Shown: positions 30,984 to 42,588 of the stretch, piece after piece
Layout: the number at the start of each line of letters is the position of its first letter
How positions within the stretch are numbered: the stretch's first letter is position 1
From: Endothia cerciana
Lineage: Eukaryota > Ascomycota > Sordariomycetes > Diaporthales > Cryphonectriaceae
NCBI GenBank assembly: GCA_026119935.1
Contig: JALRMH010000024.1
Location: 124,001-188,000, forward strand
Direction: 5' to 3'
Length of the DNA stretch: 64,000 nt
Notes under the pieces: generated by a model
What the model was told of the DNA's origin: nothing
Databases searched by the model: none
Seen by the model: the letters and a program-made list of their open reading frames with translations, nothing else
Program-made: the position numbers and the translations under genes

Positions 30984-33762
30984 ACGTCCAGTCTGCCTGC
31001 GTCCGTCTCCCGGCGGCCCAGCCTCAGATGACCGCATCCATCAGCCCTTCCGTGATTCATCGGCGATACCCAAAGCGTTCGTTTTACCCACCTGGGTGCG
31101 CTTGTGTAAATACCATTCCTTTTCCGAGCTACGACAATTTCCCGTCCTTGTGAAATTTTTTACTTTATTTTTTACCTTTTTTTCCATCTTGTGCGTTTCT
31201 TGAACCGAGCGTGTCGGATGGAGGAGTGGCAAACGTTCTTTGTACATCATTTGGTGCGCTGCAGGCGGTGGGTTGAGCAGCTAGCACCGATGGATATCTG
31301 GGATGGTGGTGATATAGAAGATGCATGGGTAGATATGGCATGACCAATGAAGTGTACCGGACTGAACCTGTCGCATACGAGCTCAAGATGTGATACCAGA
31401 TGTGATTCCATAGTATGACACGTGCGTCTACTGCGGCGCTCAGCACGAGTCTTGGGGTCAAACTTGGATGGGGTGAACCTTACTAAGACGCGAGGGCATC
31501 CTCCTCAGGACCATTTTGCCCATCTGCATAGAGAGAAACCTAAACCCCTTTTTGCCTATACAGGCGGACCTGGCTGAAACCCGGACGCTCCTCAAACTGC
31601 ACTCTTCCTCCAGGGCTATGACCATCAACATTTCGACAGCTAGAAAGAAGCATGATTTTATTCTTCTTCTCTTTCATTTATTGTATATATATATATTTAC
31701 TAATCTGTTGAGCTCTCTGACTCAAGTTCTTTAAATGGCCGCTATCATGTCGACATTTAGCCATGCCTGCTATAAGAATCTGGAGATGTTATCAGGCTGC
31801 ATGTGTATGGGAACTCATCCGGTCTCCACCTGTGCAATACACATAATAGAATTTGCCCGCTTCATCGTCACGGCAGGACACTGCTTTGCCGGCGCGTGTG
31901 TTAACCGACCCCCTTGCCTAGATCACTTCCCCTTTCAGTAAGGTCTTGTTTATCGCATCACCACGTTTCGTTGGGGAGCGCGACACCGATCGTACATCTA
32001 CTTGTACCACGAGCTGCGCGGCCTTGGTTTCCCCGGTGGGGCAAGCTAAAAAAGCGTCTTGATGCACGATGACTGCAGGTGATGACTAGGAACCAAGGGC
32101 ACTGACTGGTCGGTCCCGGGGACCTGGCGTTGGGAAAAGCATAAGATCGAGGCAGGCTGAACCTGTTCTCATAGCAACGCAAGGGAGGGACGGGGTTAAC
32201 AGAACGGCAAAAGTAAGAAGATACTATTAGATCAGCTGGCAGGAAGCGGTGTGTGGGCATTGTGTACGCATACATGGCTTGCGTTGGCGGAGGGGAGGAG
32301 GGGGAACCTCTCTGGATGGCGGCGCCCCGGCTGAGGGAAGAGGGGAGAAACAGGCAAAATGTGGCTGGACGATGCTCCGAATCGTTGCTCCCCCCGAGGC
32401 CCGAGTCCACCTCCCGATAGTCCGCCCCTTCTCGAGCCGTATCGCATCGCATCGTATCGCATGTAGACTTCTGCCACGCGTGACACATGGATGTGATGTG
32501 ACTGCGTCGTAGATTGTGATACATAGCGCGGTAGAGTCGAGCATGCCTGCAAGCCGCGATACTGGTCCTTTCCGGTCCTGGGCTGGAAGGCCTCCATCGT
32601 ATGCACGTCAATCAAGGCGCGGCGAAGCGAGGCGATCATCTGCAGATTTCTGTGGCGACGCCGAAATGTCGAGCCAATCTGGTCCGCAGCAAGGCCCCGG
32701 CAGATCGCGGTTGGGCGGTTGGGCGACCGGCCGCGGCAGCAGAAAACAGCAAAACAGAGAACGCGTGAGCACCCGCCGCACTGCAGCAGGTGGGATCAGC
32801 ACTGTGGGGCTTCGGGCCTTTGGGGGTGGGGGGGGGGGTGAGCTGGGCGTGCTGGGCGTGCTGGGCGTGCTGGGCTGGGCTGGGCTGGGCTGCAGGTTGG
32901 TGGCTGGGACCTAAATTTGCGTCGCACTTCGGCCGCAGCATCCCCTGGTTGTCGAGTCAACCGGCGCCAGACAGCGTTGAAAGTCGGCGAGAAAGGAAGC
33001 CCACATTTCCACCCACCCACTTGCATCAGCAGTGCCAGCCGGGGAAGGCCTCCACAAAAATCGTACATAGAAGGCCCGTCCCAGACTTGCAGCCCGGTCG
33101 AGGATTATTCTTCGATCTCGTCCGGGGTTTCTCACACCTTGCGCTCATCTTTGCCCCCTCCCCCTTCCTCGATCCCTCTCCCTGCGATGCATTGTCGCTG
33201 CCGCCTCGCCTCGACTCGTTACGGTCCTGCACAGGTAGAGTAGCGGCCAGTGCCAGGTTGCCAGGTTGCCAGGTGCCAGGTGTCAGTCGGCCTGGAGCGC
33301 GGTGGGACGCAGCACAGCACCCGGTACGGGACTACAGGCCATCCGCCGGGGGAATTCTGTCGACCAATCTTGGCCCCCTCTGGTCCGCATCCTACAACGC
33401 GCATCCTCACCGCGTTGTCGCACTACTTGCTGCGCGCCGAGCTGTCAACAACCCCAAGTTCTCCCCCCGCCCCCCTCCTTATCTGTCGCTGTTGTAGCAC
33501 AGAACAGAACAGGACGGAAGGCTTTATTGGGTCGACGGAGCGGAGAGGCCAGTCAGTTCACCTCGAGCCGAGCGGGCCCCATTGACCCAGATCAAGATCC
33601 AGATCCAGATCCAGATTCCAGCCCACCCCCATAATCCAAGGCGGGAACCAGCAGAGCGGCCCACCTGGGAGGCCCTCGCTCACTCACTCAACCCCCCTCA
33701 CTCGCTTGTACTTTTCTCAACCATCACGCTCACTACCCTTCTCAGACCACACGCCCATCAAC
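30984..33762. other. Intergenic; tandem-repeat-rich upstream of the MAP65 gene
   Basis: No gene is recognised. It contains several short tandem repeats: ATCGC-type near 32440-32465, GCTGGGCGT/GCTGG at about 32838-32893, GCCAGGTT units near 33248-33285, and AGATCC units at about 33589-33617. Minus-strand frames at 31958-32639 are open but overlap in two phases and show no family features. The last 300 bp are pyrimidine-rich and probably the MAP65 promoter and leader. Confidence 0.5.
32838..32893 (+). repeat. GCTGGGCGT / GCTGG tandem repeat
   Basis: Three to four copies of a 9-bp unit GCTGGGCGT run directly into about four copies of GCTGG(G). The array is G-rich on the plus strand, follows an 11-12 G stretch, and could form G-quadruplex-like structure (inference). 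Confidence 0.75.
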
Positions 33763-36393
33763 ATGGCTCGCCCGTCCGCTAGTAACAAGCCGGCCGCCAT
33801 GGACGCCGGGCACCTGTCACAGCAGGTCAACGCCATCATTGGCCAGCTGCACGGGCTCTTTGACGAGATTGGCGTCCCCGGCCACGAGCGGGATTCGAGA
33901 GAGGCAGAGGTATGCATGCAGCCCACGTCCAGTCACGGAGCTCGACGAGATCTACTACCTACCTCCCGCCCTATAAATTCCCCGGACGGGGCACTGTAAG
34001 CCGCACGATGACGTGGTCGACAGAGGCTAACCACCGTACCCACACATGCAGCTCTTCGAGGCCCTGTCCGAGGCCCTCAACAGCCATGTGCGTCAGGTCA
34101 CAGCCGAGAAGAAGGAACTGGTCGCCGAGGCCCAGAAGATCATCACCGCCGTCCGCCAGATGCAGGCGTCGCTTGAGGACCCCAACTCGCGTCGCAGCTA
34201 TCGGGACGAGGATGACGGCCTGGAGGTCTCCTACCCGTTGACGAGGTGCATCCAGGGCCTGAAGGAGAAGCATGCGCAGGTCGCCAGGGCCCACAGGGAG
34301 CGGTTCGAGCAGGTTCAGAGTATGTCCCCGCCTACCTCAACTGGTCCGCTGGGACACGGGTGGAGCTGACGATACCAACAGAACTCGTCCAGGCGCTCGA
34401 GTCTTACTCGTCTCATCTCGAGCCCGGCTTTGTCAGGATTGAGCTGCCGCCTGTCGGGCCAGACCAGTCCATACCACCCAGCTTCGACATCTCCTCCCGG
34501 TATGTCGACAGCCTGGACCAGGAGTTCACTCGCGTCTACGAGGAATACGAGCGCCGGATCGGGATGGTCAGGTCGGTCTGCGAGACCATCATCCAGCTGT
34601 GGGCAGAGCTTGGCACCCCGCAGGTGCAGACCGACAGCGCCATCGTCAAGCATTACCGCGACGCCCCGGAACAGCTCGGCCTCCACGAAGAGGACATCGC
34701 ACGCCTCCGCGCCAGGCGGGAGAAGCTCGAGACTGAGAAGAAGAACAGGGAGAAGCGCCTGCGCGACCTCAAGGACGCGGTCGGGGCCCTCTGGGAGAAG
34801 CTCGGCGTGGAGGAGCAGGATCGTAAGGCGTTCCTGAATGCCAACCGCGGCTGCGGTATCCGGCAGATCAACGAGTTCGACGACGAGCTGGCACGGCTCA
34901 ACGAGCTCAAACGCCAGAACCTGCACCTGTTTGTGGAGGATGCGCGCTGCAAGCTCCAGGAGCTGTGGGACGCCCTGTACTTCGCCGAGGACGAGATGCT
35001 CGAGTTCACGCCTGCCTTCTCCGATGTGTACAGTGACGCCCTCCTCGAGGCCCACGAACAGGAGATCGGGAGGCTCGAGACGTTGAAGGAGCAGCGCGCC
35101 CCGACCCTGGCCCTGGTCGACAGACACCGCAGCCTGATCGCCGAACGGGATGAGCTAGCCACCTCGAGCCAGGACGCTTCACGGCTGATGGGCAAGGGAC
35201 AGAAGGGCGAGAGGCGCGACCCCGGTAAACTGCTGAGGGAGGAGAAGATGAGGAAGAGGATCGCCAAGGAGCTGCCCAAGGTGACCGCGGAGCTGCGCAA
35301 GACTCTGGAGCAGTGGGAAGACGAGTGGGGCCGGCCGTTCTTCGTGCATGGTGAGAGGTACCTAGACACCTTCGAGGCCCAGGACAGGCCTGCCCCCGGA
35401 CCCCGATCCCGAACTCCCGCGAACACGTCGATGCCATCCAGATCAAACACCGCGCCAAGGTCGGCGCCGCCGGTCGCTCGCTCCAACAGTGTTGTCAGCA
35501 CCACCCGGTCCCAGGCGCCCAGCCGCACGGGGGCAAAGACTCCTACCTCTGCAACTTTCAACTCTCTCCCTACTAAGCGGGGCCAACCTCCACAGATGGC
35601 TGTCACCCCGAAGGGGAGCCCGACCAAGATGAGCCCGACCAAGATCCCGGCGCGTGCTCCGCTCTCAAACCTGAAGCACGTCAACGAGGCGAGCAGCAGG
35701 CTTGCTCAAGAGCTGGAGAAGCCCGAGCCTCTGCGACGCGGTGCGGTCCCACTGATGCGCGCCCCACCACCCAAGATGCGAGACCTACATGCCGTGCCGC
35801 AGGCGGAGACGCCAGCCAATCACTACCGTCACACTGATCTAGGGTCGAGCCCCATCCGTCAAACCGAGCCCGAAGACGTCTACGACGACCGACCCAAGCA
35901 ACATAGCAGCGAGTACGACCGGCCTATGCATCACAGCGCCGAGTACGAGCGTCCCAACTCGCACCATGACTTCCGCGACTACCCCGGCAGGGCCTCGCTG
36001 CGCTACGACGATGACAGCCCACGGCAACACCAGCGCTTCGCACAGTCACTAGCACAACGCCAGCGCGGTGCTCCGCAGATCCGCCAGATCTCGAACGGAT
36101 CTAGTAACTCGAACGAGACGGTCATCACGGGATCAGAGAACTGGGAGACGTACGACGACGCCTCAGAGCCGGAGGATGACGTCGGAGACGTGTACTTCGC
36201 CAAGATCCGCCAGTCGAGACCTGGCCCCAGCTATGTCCCGACCGAGCCGTACTCGCGTTTCAGCTCGGGCAGCCAGCAGGGCAAGAGGCTGCGTGGCATC
36301 CCGCCTGCGCAGCAGCCGCAGGTAATGGTCGATGAGGACGGCAACCGTATCTTTTCGGGCAGCGAGTGGACGGACGAGGATGCTGGCTATTAG
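33763..36393 (+). CDS. ASE1: Ase1/PRC1/MAP65 microtubule-bundling protein
   Basis: Three exons: 33763-33909, 34052-34319 and 34382-36393 (808 aa); phases close. The N-terminal coiled-coil region has the MAP65/ASE1 signatures (IGQLHGLFDEIGVPGHERD, then LVAEAQKIITAVRQMQASL). The conserved spectrin-like core (about residues 200-480) contains RREKLETEKKNREKRLRDL, then WEKLGVEEQDRKAFL and WDALYFAEDEM, and ends near WEDEWGRPFFVHGERYLD. The remaining 320 residues are basic, Ser/Pro-rich and disordered, with TP/SP motifs (GSPTKMSPTK) suiting CDK regulation. The protein crosslinks antiparallel microtubules in the spindle midzone and supports anaphase spindle elongation and cytokinesis. The first intron (142 bp) has a GTATGC donor; the second (62 bp) a GTATGT donor and CTGAC branch site. 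Confidence 0.93.
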
Positions 36394-37917
36394 GGGGCGA
36401 AAAGGGTCCGCCGATCGTCTCCATGACGACCTAGCGAGCCGTTCCTCGTTGTGCTGGGACATGATCTTCTTCGATTCTTGTATCTGGCTGGCCCGTTGGT
36501 CTTCATTCCGCTTATGAAGGGTCCTCCGTTGGGATCAGGCTCGGCCGGCCGCGAGTCCATACTCCTGTTCCTCATATTTGGGGGCTCCCCGCTCCTCACT
36601 GTCGGCAGTTTCAGGCACGGGACGGCCCGTGGTTGTCCAGAGAGACGGGACGAGACGAGACGCCATTCCCATGATTATACGATGGGATGGGGATGTGATG
36701 TTGAGAGGACACGATGGAAGAAAGGGGACATGGGAGCGAGGGAAACCTGGGACCGCATCTTCTCTGGAGTCAGGCTACAAGTGCACCGGCGTTCAATGGT
36801 TGTTTTTGTCTCTCTTCCTCTCTTTCTTGAGACCTTCTCCTCCCGACGCCGCAGACGGACGGACGGACGGACGGTCCGAAGTCTGACTTGCTGTTTGATG
36901 ATGGCCGCCCAGAACGCACAAGACAGCTGTGGCCCATGATCAAATGCTGACGACTGATTGAGTGTATGCTTTATGGCTGCTGTCCGTATCATCCGAAAAT
37001 ACACAGAATTGGTATCCTGAACGGCCGTGACCTCTGCTCCGGAGTCCTTAGTGCCTAAGCTCGTCGCAAAGTCCTGTGCTTGTTTCATGGAAGTGACGTC
37101 GATGTGTTTTATATTGTAGTCCGCATTTGTCTTGTCTGTGTCTGTCTGTCTTGTCTGTCTGTCTTGTCTGTCTGTCTTGTCTGTCAATCCGATCTAGCGG
37201 CGGTCCTCGGCTCCAGTCTCCCGGCGGCGGCCTTGGCGTGCCAGGCTCGGGCTACTCCAGGGGGTTAGAAGCTAGCGCGGCTGACCGACAGGGTTGCACT
37301 CAGCGGCGCGGAGACTTTTCGCTAGGGCTGTCCCCTAGCCCTGTCGGGCCGTGTGCAGGTGGATCAGGTTACTGCTGTCTCAGGCGGTGCCCCCGAGCGT
37401 TCCCGGCGACGAGACTGGACGGTGCAAGGGGTTTGGGGGGGTTGGGGGGGGGGGGGCGCTATTACATCACCTAAACACCGAGTGTAGGTACTATGTAGAG
37501 CTGCCTGTCTGTACCTCTCTTTGCCTGACCCCTTTTTGACGACTCAAGGTCACAGATCCGGTGCTACCGCCCACCCCGCCTCTGTTATTATTCTTGTTTT
37601 TATTTTATTTCATCTTCCGCAGCACGCGACGAGTGGCGGGCCCGGGGATCAAGCGACAGCAGGCATCCTTGGCGAGCAGAGGCCATAGCACACAAGCCAC
37701 ACCTCTTCACGGACGACCAACCCTACAATCCCCCCATCCCCCCTCTCACCATGACGTGCCGACAACCTTAGTAGACACCCGTCCTCAGACTGCCGATGCA
37801 TCTGCGCCCCGAAACCGATATATTCGATGTCGTTCCTGTCACCACCTCTGCCCACGGCCCTATCGACATCCACCTCGTAAACCCCTACCCGGCGGAACAA
37901 GACAGCGACGCCAGGTC
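36394..37917. other. Intergenic with TGTC and G-run repeats
   Basis: No gene is recognised. It contains a GGAC microsatellite near 36854-36873, a 13-bp-unit TGTC-rich tandem array at about 37125-37187 and a 13-G run at 37444-37456. The 170-codon minus-strand frame at 36675-37187 is partly a translation of that array. The Irs4-like promoter and leader occupy the right end; its frame is open upstream of 37918 but without an ATG. Confidence 0.5.
37125..37187 (+). repeat. TGTC-rich 13-bp tandem repeat
   Basis: About four copies of a 13-bp unit, CTTGTCTGTCTGT, with small variations. Confidence 0.8.
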
Positions 37918-40170
37918 ATGAACGCCCTCACCTCCTCCTCCCCTCCAAATACGAACCGCCCGCACCTGCACCCTGCGGACGGCGGGGATGAGGCCGGCGG
38001 GGGCCCGCCGCACCGCCTGACGCCCCAGGAGGCGGCGCTCAGGGGTGCGTCCCTGGCCTTCCAGAAACAGAGGGACCAGGTGGACGGCGGCGCTGGCGGC
38101 GCCGGCGGCACACAGAGGCAGGTCACGGGGAACGGCGGCAGGATGAGCCGGCAGACCACGGGCGGCAGCAGCTCCTCACACGCGGGCGATGTGGCAGGGG
38201 AGAGGGAGAGGGAGAGGGAGCGCCAGGCCCTCTTCCTGAGCCCCCCTCCGCCGGCGGCGACGGTCCGGAAGAGCGCGAGCTTTATCGCGGCGACGCTGGC
38301 GGCCAGCCGGAGCGCCAGCCCCGCCCACGGCCCGGCACCGGCGGAGGGCGGTATCGGCGCGGCGCGGAGATCGCCCCTGCGGGAGCCTCTGGAGGTGGAG
38401 AGGGGCCTCTCCGGGCGGAGGGGTGGCTCGAGGGAGGTATCGCCGGTCAAGGGCGCGGATGACCTTACGGACACGACCCCTCTGGCACCTGCGACTTCGT
38501 TGATCTCGATGTATGAGAACAGGGGGGAGGCGGGCGTGGACCTTGTGAGGAGCAGTCCGAGGAGGTCCGTCGGGGGCAAGCCGAGACAACGATTCCCGGA
38601 ACCTCGGGAGAGGCCTGAGGCAGGGGGCGACGGGCTCGGTTCAGAGGAGGTCGACCCCATATCGGGATCCAGGCCGCAGCCAAGCCCGAAGCCGAAGCCG
38701 AAGCCCAAGCTCAAGGTCAAGCCAAGAGAGCAGACACCCTCTCCACCGGTCTTCAGGAGAGCCGACACCGAGATAGTCTCACCGAAACCTAGAAGACCAG
38801 AGAAGAGGCCGGAATTAGAGGCGAAACTAGAGGCTGCTACACCTTCCAGCGGCGACAACGCGAATAGCGATACTACGCCGAGGGCGAGGGCGAGGCCGAG
38901 GCCGAAGGCTCCGAAACCTCGAGCCGCAGAGCCCGACGGAGATGAGAGCCAGCTGGCAGTATCTCACGCAGCCGATGACGAGAACCAGAGGCTGCAGCAA
39001 GACACATCAGACCATCCAAGCCGAACCCCCTCCACACCCCCCAAGGGACGTCCGCCAGTCCCGAGGGAGAGCGGACAGCTTTCAGAGCGGACGCCTCTCG
39101 GGCCAAGGGAGCAGAACACACGAAGACAACCAGGGATTCCGTACACCGATGGACAAGAAGAATCTAGAGTAATGACTATAGGAAGCACGGCGGACGCTAG
39201 ACCCTCAACTGCCGACTCGAAATCGTCAGACGACTCCTTTGTCTCCGCGTCTTCGGTGCCTACACGCGATGAGACGGACTCACTGCTTACCGTCGGGCCC
39301 CCTATGTCAAGTTCCATGACGCCCAAACCAGGACCGAGCCGGCCCCGATCGCTCCAGCCGCCCGAGCCTGCTCTTCCCATCCGTCGAAGCGTTACAGGCT
39401 CTTCTCAACTCGCTCTAGACTCCCTCTCCGACGCTATACTGGCCGGCTCTCTCGCCTCAGCCAGGCACACCCCGGTATCTCTGGCCAACCGCCGCACACC
39501 TCCGCCGCTTCCGCCCTCACGGCGCAAGGGCGCCAGCAAGCCCAAAGGCCCGAGCCGACACCAATCACCCCGCCGCATGAAACATACCCTGCGGCAGCCC
39601 ATATCGCTATCTGACGATGAGGAGGCCCGTCGCCCTCATCACAAGAGGGCCCTGAACAACAAAAAACACGCACACCATGAGGGCTCCCGCCGGCGCTGGC
39701 GCGAGGAGATCACCGAGCGTGAAAAGAAGCGATATGAGGCCGTGTGGGCCTCCAACCGCGGCCTGTTCCTTGTACAGTCCCAGCAGGCCTGCTCAGATCC
39801 GGAACGCCACCCGCCGAGCCACCAGAAACGCGAGCAGCCCGTCCGCAACGAGAGCTTCGAGGAACTGTCGGAGTATGTGGCGAATGTCGTGGTAAGGGAC
39901 ATCTGGACGCGGAGCCGGCTCCCCGCCGCGGAGCTCGCGGAGGTCTGGGACCTGGTGTATGGCCATGGCCGGGCCAGGGTGCACGCTGCGCTGGACAAGC
40001 AGGAGTTCGTGGTGGGCATGTGGCTGATCGACCAGCGCCTGAGAGGCAGGAAGATCCCGCCGAGGGTGAGCGACAGCGTGTGGGATAGCGTGAAGGGCCT
40101 GCGGGTCCTGGGACCCGGCGGTGTCGGGGCTCACGGGCACGGCCATAAAGGGAAGGGAAGGGGGAAGTGA
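37918..40170 (+). CDS. Irs4/Tax4-like EH-domain protein
   Basis: This intronless gene of 750 aa starts at the first ATG in the long frame (37918). The first about 580 residues are disordered, rich in Pro, Ser, Arg and Glu, with an SPKPKPKPKLKVKPR-type basic stretch. The C-terminal about 150 residues are an EH domain of the Irs4 class: WREEITEREKKRYEAVWASNRG, then VANVVVRDIWTRSRLPAAELAEVWDL, then ALDKQEFVVGMWLIDQRLRGRKIP. EH domains bind NPF peptides. In yeast, Irs4 and Tax4 regulate the PI(4,5)P2 phosphatase Inp51 and affect cell-wall integrity, autophagy and rDNA silencing. The loop between the EF-hand-like halves (after ASNRG) carries about 30 extra residues relative to my memory of the family. 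No intron with good signals explains this, so a lineage insertion is likely. Confidence 0.85.
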   Translation: MNALTSSSPPNTNRPHLHPADGGDEAGGGPPHRLTPQEAALRGASLAFQKQRDQVDGGAGGAGGTQRQVTGNGGRMSRQTTGGSSSSHAGDVAGERERERERQALFLSPPPPAATVRKSASFIAATLAASRSASPAHGPAPAEGGIGAARRSPLREPLEVERGLSGRRGGSREVSPVKGADDLTDTTPLAPATSLISMYENRGEAGVDLVRSSPRRSVGGKPRQRFPEPRERPEAGGDGLGSEEVDPISGSRPQPSPKPKPKPKLKVKPREQTPSPPVFRRADTEIVSPKPRRPEKRPELEAKLEAATPSSGDNANSDTTPRARARPRPKAPKPRAAEPDGDESQLAVSHAADDENQRLQQDTSDHPSRTPSTPPKGRPPVPRESGQLSERTPLGPREQNTRRQPGIPYTDGQEESRVMTIGSTADARPSTADSKSSDDSFVSASSVPTRDETDSLLTVGPPMSSSMTPKPGPSRPRSLQPPEPALPIRRSVTGSSQLALDSLSDAILAGSLASARHTPVSLANRRTPPPLPPSRRKGASKPKGPSRHQSPRRMKHTLRQPISLSDDEEARRPHHKRALNNKKHAHHEGSRRRWREEITEREKKRYEAVWASNRGLFLVQSQQACSDPERHPPSHQKREQPVRNESFEELSEYVANVVVRDIWTRSRLPAAELAEVWDLVYGHGRARVHAALDKQEFVVGMWLIDQRLRGRKIPPRVSDSVWDSVKGLRVLGPGGVGAHGHGHKGKGRGK

Positions 40171-40490
40171 GGTGTTGAGAGTCCTGGTGCGAGTTCTCAT
40201 GGCGTGGGAGGAGAGGTCTTCTGCCGTGCATGCGTTATTGTGGTTCAGCATTTGCATAGACTGCATCATTTGGCAGCAGTGATACCCCCCCTAGGCAGCA
40301 TTTGAATAGAGCAACAGCATTGTTTTTGAGACTCGCAAAACACTCCATCGCCCCGGCGCGGCCGGGGCTGCAGTGGAACAGTTTGAAGTGGAGGAGGACT
40401 CACAGTTGCAAATGGCTTGCTTACAGAGTATATCTCTAGAAATCCTTTCCCGGTGCCGCACCACCTACACATCTCACGGCTTTCGAGACT
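40171..40490. other. Intergenic between convergent genes
   Basis: Short 3' flanks of the Irs4-like gene and the P450. No gene is seen. Confidence 0.6.
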
Positions 40491-42588
40491 CTAGCTGGCA
40501 TTCTCCGTCTCCTTCAACAGCAGGTAGCAGTTCTTCGGTTTGTGCGTCAGGCTGTCAAAGGCCTCGTAACCCCCGAGCTTCTCCGGCACCTGGAGCAACT
40601 CAAACATCCAGACCATCACCGCGACCAGGACCCTCATCTCGAGATACGCCAGCCTCTTCCCGAAGCACCCGCGGAGGCCACCGCCGAACTGCAGCACGGG
40701 TCCGGAGTGGACGTCGAACACCTCCCTGCCGTCGCCGTTCGTCTTGAGCCACCGCTCTGGCCTGAAGACGCCTATGTCCTGCGGGTCCCACTGGGGGAGG
40801 GCCTTGTCCTTGGCCTCCCGCGATGACGGCGAGCGCTGGGCCTCGGAGATCGTCTCGTTCAGCGCGTTCGGCTGGATGTACCCCGGCCCGTTGGACATGA
40901 AGTACACGTCGGTGCCCCTGGGGATCATGTAGCCCAGCAGCCGCGTGTCACAGGTCGCCTGCCGCACGGCCGACGCGGCGGTCCCCGCGCAGCGGAAGAT
41001 CTCCTCGACGACCGCGTCGAGGTAGGGGACCTGCCTCGCGACGACGGCCTCCGCGGTGGGGACGGCGCCCGCCTCCGCGAACGACGGGTAGGCCTCCCGG
41101 CGCAGGACGCCCCGCAGCCTGGACTGGACGCGCGGGCTGTCGGCCAGGAGCTTGACCGCCCACATCATGGTCGTGGCCGTGGTGTCGTGGCCCCCGATCA
41201 GGAAGCCGAACAGCTCGTCCCTGGCCTCGGGGCTGTCGTACGCCGGCGCGCGGCCCTCCCTGGCCGCCGCGCGGGTCTCGCGCCGCACCAGGTGGTCCGT
41301 CGCGCAGGTGATCCCGGCGAACTCGTCGCTTCCCGCCGGCCCCGCCCCCTCGCCGCCCAGCCGGCGCCTCGCGTCCTCGATGCGCTCCTGGATCAGCCTG
41401 GTCTTGTAGGCCCGAGCGCGGCGGTACCTCGGGGTCTGGCGGAGCAGCCAGTGGCTCTGGCGGGGGAAGGGCGACGTCGCGGCCATGTCGAGCCCGTCGG
41501 TGATGGTCAGCATCGACCGGACGTCAACGTTGTAGTCGGGCTTGGGCAGGCTGATGGCGTCGTCTTGCGCGCCGGGCATGTCGAAGCTGGGGGTGTTCTT
41601 GAGGAACTCGGTCTCCTCAGGGAGGGTCCTCAGCTCGCTGCCGAACGCTACATCCCAGACTGGAAGCAGGCCGTATCAGCATGTATCACCCAAGAGGGGA
41701 AAGAAGAATGTGGGGGGGGGGGGGGAGGTGCCATTTGATGTCATGGGCTGCGCGCATCCGGGCTTGCTATGCGTGAGAGGCTGATAGCTTACTAGAGTCG
41801 AGCGCCATGTGGCTGATATCCTCGGCGACAAAGAATGCATGGCCCGCGCCGGCCTGGTTCTTGACACGCCATAGACCCATGAGAAATTGTGTGTGTTTAT
41901 GGAGACAGGGAGCAGCGACCTAGACGGATGGTAATCAGACGTCAGCAATATGGATGGCTGATGCAGTGATATCTGCTAAAGGTCGCGCTCACGTTGTTGA
42001 GGAACCCGCTTGCCATCGTGTCCTGGAGGATACGGCGACCGGCTCGGAACTTCTTGTTTGTGGGCTGAACGATATGGTGATTCGGCATGGTTCCGACGAA
42101 TGCATCTGGAGACTTGTCGTCAGTCTTCTTTTTTCCTTTTCTTTTAGCCTTGCAAGGTAGGACCTTCCGGAGGCTTCGTGGCCCCAAAGAAAAGGACTAC
42201 CGAGGGATCACATACTCTTGAAGAAATTGGAGCGATCGAAGTCCTTCCCGGTCCGGCGGAGCAGAACATCTTGGGCCTCTCGTGGATCAGTGACGAAGAC
42301 CGCCGGCTTGCAGAACGGTTTGAGGAAGAGCTGGTAGACAGGCGAGTTGAGTTCGGCACTCTGTTTCGTCATCCACTCGGTGAAGGTGCCATTCTTCTTC
42401 GTAAACTCAATCATAGGTGGTACATCTCCCAGAATCCTGGAAGCAGACGCCTTATGATAGGGGATACCGGGCAAAGGCTCGGGAAGAGCAGCCCTGTACA
42501 GAGCGTACCCTAGGGCGAGGGTGAGGGCGAGTGTCCCATACGTAATGGGACTGTAGAGGAGATACAACATCTCAGGGCGAATTTCCAA
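40491..42588 (-). CDS. Cytochrome P450 monooxygenase (four exons)
   Basis: Exons 42216-42588, 41993-42105, 41793-41919 and 40491-41659 join in phase to 593 aa. A single N-terminal membrane anchor (TYGTLALTLALGYALYRAAL) is followed by a proline-rich hinge (PEPLPGIPYH). Catalytic landmarks are present: I-helix GGHDTTATTM near residue 362, K-helix EEIFR near 421, FRPERW, and the heme loop FGGGLRGCFG with the Cys ligand near 535. It is an ER-anchored, CPR-dependent fungal P450 that oxidises an unknown lipophilic substrate. Exon 2 joins exon 1 using the acceptor CCAG at 42106, giving FFKNAFVGTMPNHH; an alternative acceptor slightly upstream would be out of phase. Intron sizes are 110, 73 and 133 bp. 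The third intron contains a 14-nt G run (41712-41725). Coding GC is much higher in the last exon than in the first three. Confidence 0.9.

Noticed and set aside
29403..31037. 544-codon open frame antisense to the ferric reductase gene
   Set aside because: It mirrors a strongly GC3-biased coding region; the product is low-complexity in His, Asp and Val with no family features, while the sense frame has full metalloreductase motifs.
31958..32639. 217- and 135-codon overlapping minus-strand frames
   Set aside because: Two phases are open at once over repeat-rich DNA and neither has recognisable domains.
34315..35684. 270- and 343-codon antisense frames over the MAP65 gene
   Set aside because: They are reverse readings of coiled-coil codons (Leu/Glu/Arg-rich); the sense frame is clearly Ase1/MAP65.
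36675..37187. 170-codon minus-strand frame starting TDKTDRQDRQTRQTD
   Set aside because: Its start is a translation of the TGTC tandem array; the remainder has no family features.
37860..38858. 332-codon antisense frame over the Irs4-like gene
   Set aside because: It is a shadow of the Arg/Pro/Ser-rich disordered coding region with no independent evidence.
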